From UBA8337 sp038143435 (GTDB lineage: Bacteria; Pseudomonadota; Alphaproteobacteria; RS24): a stretch of DNA of 64,000 nt. The stretch spans positions 147,344 to 211,343 of the forward strand of contig JAYQLX010000006.1 of NCBI GenBank assembly GCA_038143435.1, given 5' to 3'. The notes under the pieces were generated by a model. The model was not told the origin of the DNA. It did not search any database and saw nothing but the letters and a program-made list of their open reading frames with translations. A program made the translations under genes and the position numbers. Shown here one piece after another: positions 18,012 to 26,872 of this stretch (position 1 is its first letter; the number at the start of each line of letters is the position of its first letter).

Positions 18012-18344
18012 CTAATTTGTCGGCATTTTGGCGAAACTATTGACCAATATCACACCGGTGACAATCAGCACCAAACCGAGCATAGCTTGCCAATTCAAAC
18101 TCTGATTGAGCAGAAAGTAACTCAGCAAAGCGACGGTGAACACGCCAAGCCCGCTCCATGTGGCATAAACCACCCCAAGCGGAATTTGTCCGAGCGTAAA
18201 TGTCATCAAATAAAATGATGCCGTGTAAAGCACCACCAATGCGACGCTGGGCAGCGGCTTGGTGAAGTTTTCGGTAAACGGCAACATCATAGTGCCGCAC
18301 ACTTCCAAAATAATCGCCCCTAACAAATAAACATATGGGTTCAT
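18012..18344 (-). CDS. SMR family multidrug/guanidinium-type transporter
   Basis: 110 residues, four membrane helices. Glu14 in ILEVCG is the proton/substrate-binding residue of the family, and the YATWSGLG motif with the key Trp is near residue 62. By pattern it is closer to EmrE/QacE than to guanidinium exporters, but the boundary is not firm. It overlaps the DM13 gene stop by four bases. Confidence 0.88.
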   Translation of the reverse strand: MNPYVYLLGAIILEVCGTMMLPFTENFTKPLPSVALVVLYTASFYLMTFTLGQIPLGVVYATWSGLGVFTVALLSYFLLNQSLNWQAMLGLVLIVTGVILVNSFAKMPTN

Positions 18345-18808
18345 TTTGCTTCCAATCGGCCTGCCATAATGAACTCGCTAAAACGTTCACACCAAACAAT
18401 AATGGCGGGATATTGCGTCGGGTCAATCGACATCGGCACATCAACGCGGAAATTATCAAAGCCGGTAATATCGGCGACGCGCACCGATTGCGCCTTAATC
18501 GCCAAAAACGAGGCCTCGTCCTCAACATATTGCGGCGTCAGGTAAAGCTTGTAATCCGGGCCGGGCGACACGCTGCCATCAAGCGTGAAATAATATTGCC
18601 CGCCTTCGCGCGTCAGATGCAACGTGCCTTCGCCCCAGTAAAAGCCGTCACTGCCCTTCAAATCTTTGCGAAAGGTCGCGCTGATCATCGCGTCAGATTT
18701 CGTTGCTGCGACCACCGCATCGCTGGCTCCCTCGCTGGCCACTAATATCGGCAGATAATAAGTGCCCAAACCGAAACCGACCGGCAAAGCGACAATGCCG
18801 CCCAGCAC
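18341..18808 (-). CDS. DM13 domain protein, with an in-frame TAA upstream near the expected N-terminus
   Basis: 155 residues from a GTG at 18808. The mature part is a DM13 domain: ATFRKDLKGSDGFYWGEGTL, SPGPDYKLYLTP and a C-terminal YPAIIVWCERF with the conserved Cys. An N-terminal hydrophobic helix anchors or exports it. A better start, ATG at 18847 with AAGGAAAA ahead, is in frame but meets TAA at codon 8 (18824-18826), inside the membrane segment. Either translation starts at the weak GTG or the stop is an error or mutation. It precedes the SMR gene with a four-base overlap. Confidence 0.75.
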   Translation of the reverse strand: MLGGIVALPVGFGLGTYYLPILVASEGASDAVVAATKSDAMISATFRKDLKGSDGFYWGEGTLHLTREGGQYYFTLDGSVSPGPDYKLYLTPQYVEDEASFLAIKAQSVRVADITGFDNFRVDVPMSIDPTQYPAIIVWCERFSEFIMAGRLEAK

Positions 18809-18865
18809 AAAGCCTATGAGCAGTTAGATATTGATATATTTAGTCATGGCTTTTCCTTTCGCATC

Positions 18866-19321
18866 TTAGCCGATGTCTTTTTCTGAAAGCGCCAGAAACG
18901 CTTTCCAAGTGTCGTCCATTTGCGGCTTCCATTTTTCCATGAGCGGCGTGGTGGCGTCGGCTTCAGCGACGCCCTTAAAGGTCAGATATTTCAGCATAAA
19001 GGCCGAGACCCGCGCATTGACTTGGCAATGCACCAATATTTTCTTGTCTTCCAGCGCATCCATAATGCCGATAAAGGTTTTGAGATGGTCGGCGGTCGGC
19101 GCTTCCCACGGCACCGGCAAATGGAAATAGCTCATGCCCGCCTTGCTGACGAGACTACCCTCTTCGGCAATCGCATCATCGGCATCATGCATGGCGAGAT
19201 TGATGACCACCTCATAGCCCTCTGCCGCAATAGACGGAAAATCCTCAGCTTTCGGATGTCCGGCCGTGCCGATGCGCGGGGTGATTTGAAGAAAGTTCAA
19301 AAGCTCAATTGGGTAATCCAT
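18866..19321 (-). CDS. Protein tyrosine phosphatase-like protein with CX4R loop
   Basis: 151 residues from ATG at 19321 (the frame extends upstream without a better start). It resembles small bacterial dual-specificity phosphatases of the DUF442/PTP fold: ITPRIGTAGHP, VINLAM, YFHLPVPWEAP and the active-site strand ILVHCQVNARVSAF. The Cys is followed by Arg after four residues, not the five of canonical HCX5R phosphatases. The substrate is unknown. Confidence 0.72.
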   Translation of the reverse strand: MDYPIELLNFLQITPRIGTAGHPKAEDFPSIAAEGYEVVINLAMHDADDAIAEEGSLVSKAGMSYFHLPVPWEAPTADHLKTFIGIMDALEDKKILVHCQVNARVSAFMLKYLTFKGVAEADATTPLMEKWKPQMDDTWKAFLALSEKDIG

Positions 19322-19335
19322 TATTCTTCTTAAGG

Positions 19336-19695
19336 CTAGAGTATATTCACGCCGAAACGCTCGTAAAGTAGATTGAACAGATAGACCAAGAGCGCGGTCA
19401 GCAAAATGCTGGCGAAAAAGGCGGGCCAAAACCCGAATTTACTGATGATGAAGGGCAGCGCGAAAAACAGCGGCAAGGTCGGTAGCACGAAATACATGGT
19501 GAAGCCGACATGGCGGGCGATTTTGTCGTCACCCGCACCCTCAAAATACATCCATAGCAGGATGAGAAACGTCGTGGTCGGCAGAGCAGCAATCAACCCG
19601 CCCCATTTATCAGACAATTTGGCGACCTCGGTCACAATGGCGATGACCAATGCAGAGACGAAAATTTTGGTCAGAAAAAAAGCGGTAGCAGACAT
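19336..19695 (-). CDS. DUF3147-like small membrane protein
   Basis: 119 residues with four hydrophobic helices; the segment KWGGLIAALPTTTFLILLWMYFE resembles DUF3147/GlpM-type proteins. No enzymatic motif. It precedes the phosphatase-like gene by 14 bases and is probably cotranscribed with it. Confidence 0.7.
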   Translation of the reverse strand: MSATAFFLTKIFVSALVIAIVTEVAKLSDKWGGLIAALPTTTFLILLWMYFEGAGDDKIARHVGFTMYFVLPTLPLFFALPFIISKFGFWPAFFASILLTALLVYLFNLLYERFGVNIL

Positions 19696-19744
19696 GGTTT
19701 CCCCAAAACGGTTTAGAGAAGTTCAATGGAGCGGCGGCGGCCTG

Positions 19745-20005
19745 TCAAGCCTCCAGCCCTTGCGCGGCGCGCCAATTGCCCACAGCGCCTTTCAATTCAA
19801 TAGCGAGCCAGACCGGCAAGCACAGCACCAGCCACCACATTTCCGTAACAACGACCAAAAACGTAGCCGGAGCGAAGCCGACCAATCCGAGATCAAAGCC
19901 GTAAAACCGAATTTTCGCGCTTTGGCTTGTCAGTAAATACAGCGCCACAAAATCAATCATTTGATCGAGAATTTGCGCCCCATTGAACAGATTGATTTCA
20001 AACAT
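19745..20005 (-). CDS. Hypothetical membrane protein, 86 residues
   Basis: Two hydrophobic stretches (residues about 15-27 and 38-68) with a Trp-rich segment TEMWWLVLCLPVWLAIEL. I recognise no family. It lies 46 bases after guaA on the same strand, with a CCTCC complement (GGAGG) before the ATG at 20005, which supports a real gene. Confidence 0.6.
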   Translation of the reverse strand: MFEINLFNGAQILDQMIDFVALYLLTSQSAKIRFYGFDLGLVGFAPATFLVVVTEMWWLVLCLPVWLAIELKGAVGNWRAAQGLEA

Positions 20006-20051
20006 GTGCCGCCTCCTTATTATTTTTTGGGCTTGGCTTATTTAAGAGCGT

Positions 20052-21590
20052 TTATTCCCACTCAATCGTGCCGGGTGGTTTTGAGGTTATATCATAGACC
20101 ACGCGGTTAATGCCGCGCACTTCATTGATGATGCGGGTCGACACGCGGCTCAAAAACTCGTGGCTGAACGGATAATAATCGGCAGTCATGCCATCGGTTG
20201 AGGTGACGGCGCGAAGCCCGCAGACATAATCATAGGTGCGGCTGTCGCCCATCACGCCGACCGTACGCACCGGCAGCAGCACGGCGAAAGCCTGCCAAAT
20301 CTCATCATACAGCCCGTGGTTTCTAATCTCATCGAGATAGACGGTGTCGGCTTTGCGCAAAATCTCCAGCTTCTCACCGGTAATTTCGCCCGGAATACGA
20401 ATGGCCAGCCCCGGCCCTGGGAACGGATGCCGCCCGACAAAGGCTTCGGGCAGACCAAGCTCTTGGCCCAGCGCGCGCACTTCGTCTTTGAACAATTCTC
20501 GCACCGGCTCAACCAGCTGCATATTCATACGCTCAGGCAGACCGCCGACATTGTGATGGCTTTTAATGGTGACACTGGGGCCGCCGGTGAAAGAAACGCT
20601 CTCAATCACATCAGGATACAACGTGCCTTGCGCCAGAAAATCCGCCCCGCCAACCGCATTGGCCTCTTCTTCAAAAACGTCAATAAACGTGCCACCGATG
20701 ATTTTGCGCTTCTGCTCAGGGTCGCTTACACCATCCAGCTTGCCGAGAAACAGCTCAGAGGCATCTTTATGGACCAGCTTAATATTGAAATGGTCGCGGA
20801 ACAGCCCGACCACTTGTTCGCTTTCACCGGCGCGCATCATGCCGGTATCAACATAAACGCAGGTCAGTTGCTCGCCAATCGCTTCGTGCAGCAGCACTGC
20901 CACCACCGAGCTGTCAACGCCACCGGACAGGCCGCAAATAACGCGCCCCTCGCCAACATGTGCGCGAATATCGGCAATCGCCTTGTCGCGAAACGCCGCC
21001 ATGCTCCAATCGCCCTTACAACCGGCAATAGCATGGGTGAAGTTTTCAAGCATTTTCGCGCCATTGGGCGTATGTACCACTTCGGGGTGAAACTGCACGC
21101 CGTAAATTTTGCGCGCCTCATCGGCAATCGCCGCATAGGGCGCATTTTCTGATGTGCCGATAACACTAAAGCCGTCGGGCAGATTATTGACGCGGTCGCC
21201 GTGGCTCATCCAGACCTGAATTTCATCGCCATCAATACCATCGAAAAGCGGTGACGCGCCTGTCACATCCAACATGGCGCGACCGAATTCGCGCTCGTCC
21301 GATTGTTCAACCGAGCCGCCAAGCTGTGCGCATAGGGTTTGCTGGCCATAGCAAACGCCGAGAATGGGCAGGCCGGAGGCGAGAATATTTTCCGGCGCGC
21401 GCGGCGTATCAATATCGGCCACAGAATTCGGGCCGCCCGACAAAATCACCGCTTTCGGCTGCATATCCTCAAACGCTTTTTCGGCACTATTAAACGGCAC
21501 AATCTCGCAATACACGCCTCTTTCACGCACCCGCCGCGCAATCAGCTGCGTCACTTGCGAGCCGAAATCGACGATCAATATGCGATCCAT
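20052..21590 (-). CDS. guaA: GMP synthase (glutamine-hydrolysing)
   Basis: 512 residues. Converts XMP to GMP. The class I amidotransferase domain has the Cys80 nucleophile in GVCYGQQTL and the His in VQFHPEV. The ATP-pyrophosphatase domain has P-loop GLSGGVDSS, and the C-terminal dimerisation domain ends KPPGTIEWE. ATG at 21590 is three bases after the TPR gene stop. With guaB about 1.7 kb upstream on the same strand it completes IMP to GMP. Confidence 0.97.
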   Translation of the reverse strand: MDRILIVDFGSQVTQLIARRVRERGVYCEIVPFNSAEKAFEDMQPKAVILSGGPNSVADIDTPRAPENILASGLPILGVCYGQQTLCAQLGGSVEQSDEREFGRAMLDVTGASPLFDGIDGDEIQVWMSHGDRVNNLPDGFSVIGTSENAPYAAIADEARKIYGVQFHPEVVHTPNGAKMLENFTHAIAGCKGDWSMAAFRDKAIADIRAHVGEGRVICGLSGGVDSSVVAVLLHEAIGEQLTCVYVDTGMMRAGESEQVVGLFRDHFNIKLVHKDASELFLGKLDGVSDPEQKRKIIGGTFIDVFEEEANAVGGADFLAQGTLYPDVIESVSFTGGPSVTIKSHHNVGGLPERMNMQLVEPVRELFKDEVRALGQELGLPEAFVGRHPFPGPGLAIRIPGEITGEKLEILRKADTVYLDEIRNHGLYDEIWQAFAVLLPVRTVGVMGDSRTYDYVCGLRAVTSTDGMTADYYPFSHEFLSRVSTRIINEVRGINRVVYDITSKPPGTIEWE

Positions 21591-21593
21591 ATG

Positions 21594-22058
21594 TCAGTCC
21601 TTTTGTGTGTGGCGCGCTTTGTCTATCAATTGCGCCAATTCATCAGCCGCCGCGCATGGGGCATCGCACACTGTGCGCAAGCGGTTGAGTGCTGTTTCCG
21701 CCTCTTCGAGCTGGCCGAGACCGGCGGCATATTCGCCCTTTAAGCGCAGTCCTTCCGTGTCGCCCGGCTCAATTTCCAAACCGACTGAAACCAGACGCAG
21801 CCCCTCATCTTTATTGCCAAGCGCAGTTTGCGCTTTGCCTTTAAGTAAAAAGGCACGCGCATTGCCGGGATCTGCCGTCAAGGCGAGGTTCAACAAGCTA
21901 TCCGCCGCTTCGGCTTTTTGCTGCAACAACTCTTGCTCGGCATCGGTAACCAAGCGCGCCGACAGGTCACGATATTTATCGGAAATGGCCTGCGCCGGAC
22001 TTGCCAGAAAAGCGACAAACACCAAGCCCAAAAACCCGAAACGAAAAGAATTAAACAT
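21594..22058 (-). CDS. Secreted tetratricopeptide-repeat protein
   Basis: 154 residues from ATG at 22058. A signal peptide (MFNSFRFGFLGLVFVAFLA, cleavage after SPAQA) is followed by about three TPR-like helical pairs (ADSLLNLALTADPGNARAFLLKG, GNKDEGLRLVSVGLEIEPGD, EEAETALNRLRTVC) and two cysteines near the end. Probably periplasmic; partner unknown. It is tucked between rsmB and guaA. Confidence 0.75.
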   Translation of the reverse strand: MFNSFRFGFLGLVFVAFLASPAQAISDKYRDLSARLVTDAEQELLQQKAEAADSLLNLALTADPGNARAFLLKGKAQTALGNKDEGLRLVSVGLEIEPGDTEGLRLKGEYAAGLGQLEEAETALNRLRTVCDAPCAAADELAQLIDKARHTQKD

Positions 22059-22088
22059 GCATCTGTCTCGCAACTTTAAGCGCTAAAA

Positions 22089-23342
22089 TCAAGCCCCGTC
22101 ACCGCCCGCGCGCCGCCGCAGCATTACCAAATACAACCCGTCCGTGTCCCCATTGCACGGATGCAACATATGCCGCGCGTGATGCCCGCTCGGCCCATCG
22201 CTTGGCAAAACCTCAAAGCCCTGATTTTCTTCAAGAAATTTATCTATCTGGCGATTGTTTTCAGAACTCAGCAGCGAACAGGTGATATAAGCGAGCCGCC
22301 CTTCGGGGCGTAATAAAGAAGCCGCTTGGCGCAAAATCTGTGCCTGCAATTCATGCATATCAGCCAGCCCCTGCGCAGTGAGTCGCCATTTGGTTTCAGG
22401 TGCACGCCGCCAGCGACCCGTGCCGCTGCACGGCACATCAGCCACCACCAAATCGCATTGTCCTTCCAGCCCACGCAAATCATGCGGCGCCACTGTCTCA
22501 AATATCTCAACGCCGGCGCGCATGGCGCGCTCCGGCAAGTGCCTCATGCGGCTTGCAATCGCATCATGCACCAATAGACGACCCTTATTTTGCATTTGCG
22601 CCGCCATTGCCAGCGCCTTGCCGCCGGCACCGGCACAAAAATCCATCACCGTTTCATAAGGCTGTGCGGCGCATATTTGCGCCACGGCTTGCGCCCCGGC
22701 ATCCTGCACTTCAACAAGCCCGTCTTTATAAGCGCGACTCATGGTGATTTGCGCCGTGCCCGACACCCGCAACGCCGTTTCAACTTTCGGATGCGGGGCG
22801 GTTTCAATATCGTCGTCAAGCAACGCCGCCTGCGCTGCCATACGGTCTGCTTTCAACAGATTGACCCGCACATCGAGCGGCGCGCGGTCTTGCATGGCGG
22901 CCAACACTGCCTCGGTTTCATCGCCCATCTGCGCTTCAATATCGTCAAACAGCCAAGCGGGGACAGATAGTTTATCGGCGCGCTCCGGCGGCGGCGTGGC
23001 GGCGGCATGGGTCAAGGTTTTCGCGTCAGCCTCTGAAATCGGCTTGGGCGCATATTGGCTGCCATCGGCCAGCGCCACCACCTCATCAAGCGGCACATCG
23101 GTCAATAAATGCGTCGCCAACATGGTGACCAAAAGCGGCGTATCACCCCCGAGCCGCGCCGTCAGATTGCCGTAATGGCGCAAAATGGCGAACAGTCGAT
23201 CGGAAATATCGCGCCGGTCTTTTGAACCGGCATAGCGATTTTGCCGTCCCCATTGCTGCACCAGCCGGTCAGCCGGTTGGCGTTCCGACAAAGCCAAAGG
23301 CAATAATTCGGCAATGGTTTGAAGACGAGCGGCGGGACGCAC
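22089..23342 (-). CDS. rsmB: 16S rRNA (cytosine-C5) methyltransferase, RsmB/NOL1/NOP2 family
   Basis: 417 residues. An N-terminal NusB-like helical domain is followed by a SAM methyltransferase with FCAGAGGKALAMA (SAM loop), DVPCSGTGRWRR (motif IV Cys) and ITCSLLSSEN (motif VI catalytic Cys). The two cysteines are those of m5C rRNA enzymes. The start is GTG, sharing a base with the guaB stop (TAGTG), so it is coupled to guaB. Confidence 0.88.
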   Translation of the reverse strand: MRPAARLQTIAELLPLALSERQPADRLVQQWGRQNRYAGSKDRRDISDRLFAILRHYGNLTARLGGDTPLLVTMLATHLLTDVPLDEVVALADGSQYAPKPISEADAKTLTHAAATPPPERADKLSVPAWLFDDIEAQMGDETEAVLAAMQDRAPLDVRVNLLKADRMAAQAALLDDDIETAPHPKVETALRVSGTAQITMSRAYKDGLVEVQDAGAQAVAQICAAQPYETVMDFCAGAGGKALAMAAQMQNKGRLLVHDAIASRMRHLPERAMRAGVEIFETVAPHDLRGLEGQCDLVVADVPCSGTGRWRRAPETKWRLTAQGLADMHELQAQILRQAASLLRPEGRLAYITCSLLSSENNRQIDKFLEENQGFEVLPSDGPSGHHARHMLHPCNGDTDGLYLVMLRRRAGGDGA

Positions 23343-24805
23343 TAGTTTTTACCGGACCCCGGATAATTCGGCGCTTCGCGGGTAATCGTCACGTCGTGAA
23401 CATGGCTTTCGGCCAGCGAGGCCGAGGTCATGCGCACGAATTTGGCGCGCTTGTGCAATTCGGCAATGCTGGCCGAACCGGTATAGCCCATAGCGGCGCG
23501 CAGGCCACCGACAAGCTGATGCACCACTTGCTCAACCGGGCCTTTGAACGGAATTTGCCCCTCAATGCCTTCCGGCACCAATTTATGGGTCTCGGAAATA
23601 TCTTGCTGAAAATAGCGGTCAGCCGAACCGCGCGCCATCGCCCCGACCGAGCCCATGCCGCGATAGGCTTTGTAGCTTCGGCCTTGATAGAGAAATACTT
23701 CGCCCGGGCTTTCCGTCGTGCCGGCCAAAAGCGAGCCGACCATGACACAGCTTGCGCCGGCGGCCATCGCTTTGGCGAGGTCGCCCGAATATTTAACACC
23801 GCCATCGGCAATCACCGGCACATCGGCCTTATTGGCCGCTTCCACCGCATCCATAATGGCGGTTAATTGCGGCACACCGACACCGGCGACGACGCGGGTG
23901 GTGCAAATGGAGCCGGGGCCGATACCGACTTTAATCGCGTCCGCGCCCGCATCGATAAGCGATTGCGCACCGTCTTTGGTGGCCACATTGCCGGCCATCA
24001 CCTGAATGGAGTTGGACAGGGATTTGATGCGCGACACCGCCTCACCGACACGCGCGGAATGGCCATGCGCCGTGTCAACAACCACCAAATCAACACCGGC
24101 ATCAACCAGCGCTTCTGTGCGGGCGAAGCCGTCATCACCCACGGTCGTAGCAGCGGCAACGCGCAAGCGGCCCTGCTCATCTTTGGCGGCATTGGGGTGC
24201 AATTGCGCTTTTTCCATATCTTTGACGGTAATCAAACCGACGCAGTGATAATCATCATCCACCACCAGCAATTTTTCGATGCGGTGCTGGTGCAAAAGCC
24301 GCTTGGCTTCCTCATGCCCGACGGCCTCTTTCACTGTCACCAAATTTTCATGCGTCATCAATTCCGACACTTTTTGGCTCGGGTTGGAAGCAAAGCGCAC
24401 ATCGCGATTGGTCAAAATGCCGACCAGCTTGCCGCCATTTTCGGTTACCGGCACGCCGGAGATTTTATTCTCCATCATCAAATCAAGCGCATCAGACAGT
24501 TTGGCATCGGGCGCTATGGTCAGCGGATTGACCACCATGCCGCTTTCAAATTTCTTCACTTTAGTGACTTCAGCCGCTTGTTCCTGCGGTGTCAGATTGC
24601 GATGCAGCACGCCAATGCCACCGGCTTGCGCCATAGCAATGGCCATTTCGCTTTCGGTCACCGTGTCCATAGCGGCTGATAAAAGAGGGATACCCAAATC
24701 AATGGATTTTGTTATGCGCGTCGCCGTATCGGCTTCCGTCGGCAATATAGTCGAACTCGCCGGTTCAAGCAGAACATCATCAAAAGTCAGGGCTTCTCGG
24801 AACAT
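23342..24805 (-). CDS. guaB: IMP dehydrogenase
   Basis: 487 residues. Oxidises IMP to XMP with NAD. The catalytic loop GPGSICTTR (Cys near residue 305), the phosphate-binding DGGVKYSGDLAKA, the YRGMGS loop and the mobile flap are present. Two CBS domains are inserted at about residues 95-205, where adenine nucleotides regulate the enzyme in this family. AGAGGA precedes the ATG. First gene of guaB-rsmB-TPR-guaA. Confidence 0.97.
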   Translation of the reverse strand: MFREALTFDDVLLEPASSTILPTEADTATRITKSIDLGIPLLSAAMDTVTESEMAIAMAQAGGIGVLHRNLTPQEQAAEVTKVKKFESGMVVNPLTIAPDAKLSDALDLMMENKISGVPVTENGGKLVGILTNRDVRFASNPSQKVSELMTHENLVTVKEAVGHEEAKRLLHQHRIEKLLVVDDDYHCVGLITVKDMEKAQLHPNAAKDEQGRLRVAAATTVGDDGFARTEALVDAGVDLVVVDTAHGHSARVGEAVSRIKSLSNSIQVMAGNVATKDGAQSLIDAGADAIKVGIGPGSICTTRVVAGVGVPQLTAIMDAVEAANKADVPVIADGGVKYSGDLAKAMAAGASCVMVGSLLAGTTESPGEVFLYQGRSYKAYRGMGSVGAMARGSADRYFQQDISETHKLVPEGIEGQIPFKGPVEQVVHQLVGGLRAAMGYTGSASIAELHKRAKFVRMTSASLAESHVHDVTITREAPNYPGSGKN

Positions 24806-24919
24806 ATGTCAAATCCTCTAGCTGGGAGATGTATTTGACGATTTCCTGTATCACCATTGGGGCAGGTTTGGCAAAGATTATCTGCACGGCGCAGAATTCT
24901 GTCGCTTTTGTCGCAGTCT

Positions 24920-25627
24920 TTAGCCCTTAAAATCACGCGCAATGACATAAAGCTCGACTGATTCCTTGCGGCTTGATTTCGGCTTCATATGCATGACATT
25001 GCCGAAACGGCTCTTCAAATCATTCAAAAGCGCGCCCGATGTGCCGCCTTGAAACACTTTGGCGCAAAAAGCCCCGCCCGGTTTTAACGCTTCAAAGGCA
25101 AACCAAGCTGCCGCTTCGGCCAGTGCCATTGTGCGTAAATGGTCGGTTTGGCGATGGCCGGTCACCGGTGCCGCCATATCTGACATAACAATATCGGCGC
25201 GCCGACCGGCCAGCTCATGAACAAGCTGTGGTGCATTATCGTCGAGAAAATCCAATTTCAAAAAAGACACACCGGCAATCGGCTCCATATCTTGGATATC
25301 AATGGCGGCGACAAATCCCTTATCCTTTTTCGTGCCCAATCTCTCGGCCGCGACCTGCGCCCAGCCACCCGGGGCACTGCCCAAATCAATGGCGCAACCA
25401 CCCGGTTTGAAAAATTTGAAGCGATCATCCATCTCAATGATTTTATAGGCTGCGCGCGAGCGATAGCCGTCATTTTTTGCCGCCGCCACATAGGGGTCAT
25501 TCAATTGCCGTTCGAGCCAACGCGTAGAGGATAATTTTCGACCGCGCGCCGTCTTGACGCGCTCGCGCATGCGGTCGCCGCGACGTTGCCCGTCCCCGCC
25601 CCCACTTTTGCCGGATTTATTGACCAT
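24920..25627 (-). CDS. rlmE: 23S rRNA (uridine-2'-O) methyltransferase RlmE (FtsJ/RrmJ)
   Basis: 235 residues. The basic N-terminal tail is followed by the RlmE fold: SRAAYKIIEMDDRFKFFKPG (catalytic Lys in YKI), SAM motif DLGSAPGGWAQVA, the Asp in VMSDMAAPVTGH and KVFQGG with the second catalytic Lys. By family it methylates U2552 of 23S rRNA. Its start overlaps the ppx/gppA stop by 11 bases. Confidence 0.93.
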   Translation of the reverse strand: MVNKSGKSGGGDGQRRGDRMRERVKTARGRKLSSTRWLERQLNDPYVAAAKNDGYRSRAAYKIIEMDDRFKFFKPGGCAIDLGSAPGGWAQVAAERLGTKKDKGFVAAIDIQDMEPIAGVSFLKLDFLDDNAPQLVHELAGRRADIVMSDMAAPVTGHRQTDHLRTMALAEAAAWFAFEALKPGGAFCAKVFQGGTSGALLNDLKSRFGNVMHMKPKSSRKESVELYVIARDFKG

Positions 25628-26726
25628 GCGCTTTGCCTCGACCGCCGCGTCTGCGCCCGCGATGGCGGCGACGGCGGTCTTTATTTATCATGCGCATCAG
25701 CAGGCCTTCGCGCAGCCCCCTATCAGCAACCGAAAATTCATCAACCGGCCAGCGATTGTAAATCGCCTCCAAAACCGCACAACCGGCCAACACCAAATCG
25801 GCGCGCTGTTTGCCGATGCAGGGGTTTTCAGCCAATTCATCACGGCTCAAGCGCCGTAAATCACCAATCACACGGGTAATATCCCGCGACGAAATGGTGC
25901 ACCCGTCAACAACATTGCGGTCATATTTTGCCAGACCGAGCTGAACGGCGGCCAATGTGGTGACCGTGCCCGATGTGCCGATAATCTGCACTTTGCTCAT
26001 ATCGGTAATATCGCTTTGGCGGTTCATAAAATCTTCCAATCGCTCTTCAGATTCCGCCAACATGCCCTCATAGCCATGCTCATAGGGGCCTTCACCGGCA
26101 TGGCGCTCAGCCAAGCGCACCACACCCAGCGGCAGGCTGGCACTATCGGTCAATTTGAAAAAGCCGTTTTCTTGTCGGGTTGAGCGGCTCACCTCGGTCG
26201 AGCCGCCGCCAATATCAAATAGAATAATGTCTTCGACTTCTGCATTGAATAGAGAGCCGCAACCGATTGCCGCCAGTTCGGCTTCGGCCTTGCCATCAAT
26301 AATTTCCAGACTGAGGCCGGTTTCTTTTCTTACGCGCTTGATGAATTCGGGGCCATTATCGGCATCGCGGCATGCTTCCGTGGCGACACAGCGCATGCGC
26401 CCGACAGAGGCGCGCCGGATTTTCGAAGCACAAATGCGCAATGCGGCAATGGTGCGCTCCATCGCACTGTCGGATAAGCGCCCGGCCCTATCCAGCCCTT
26501 CGCCCAAACGTACAATGCGCGAAAAACCGTCACGCACCAAAAAACCGTCATTGCCGTCATGCTCAACAATCAGCAAGCGGCAATTATTGGTGCCTAAATC
26601 GAGCGCGGCATAAAAACGCCCCTGCCCTTTTCGATTGTGATGACGTGGCGGATATCGGCGAGTGCCCCTTGCCTTATTGCCACCTTCAGGCGCTTGGGGT
26701 TTTTCAGAACGTGACTCTTCAGACAT
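25617..26726 (-). CDS. Ppx/GppA family exopolyphosphatase / pppGpp phosphohydrolase
   Basis: 369 residues from ATG at 26726, which has GGAGAAG ahead of it; longer upstream frames have no good start. After a basic N-terminal tail come the ASKHA phosphate loop ALDLGTNNCRLLI, FSRIVRLGEG, CVATEACRDA and the second phosphate loop DIGGGSTEV. The C-terminus is short and basic, so it is the short alphaproteobacterial type without the HD domain. It overlaps rlmE. Whether polyP or pppGpp is the substrate cannot be said. Confidence 0.85.
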   Translation of the reverse strand: MSEESRSEKPQAPEGGNKARGTRRYPPRHHNRKGQGRFYAALDLGTNNCRLLIVEHDGNDGFLVRDGFSRIVRLGEGLDRAGRLSDSAMERTIAALRICASKIRRASVGRMRCVATEACRDADNGPEFIKRVRKETGLSLEIIDGKAEAELAAIGCGSLFNAEVEDIILFDIGGGSTEVSRSTRQENGFFKLTDSASLPLGVVRLAERHAGEGPYEHGYEGMLAESEERLEDFMNRQSDITDMSKVQIIGTSGTVTTLAAVQLGLAKYDRNVVDGCTISSRDITRVIGDLRRLSRDELAENPCIGKQRADLVLAGCAVLEAIYNRWPVDEFSVADRGLREGLLMRMINKDRRRRHRGRRRGGRGKAHGQ

Positions 26727-26872
26727 AAATCTTCTCCAGCCGACAAAGTGTCGGAGCGGGCGCGCCGTTGTCAAAAACATAGCAATGAAGCGGAAAAGCG
26801 CAAACAGTAAAAAAACATATGATTTCTGTTCGTTAATTTGGTTTAATCCCCGAAATTCTGGGGGAATCCAAA

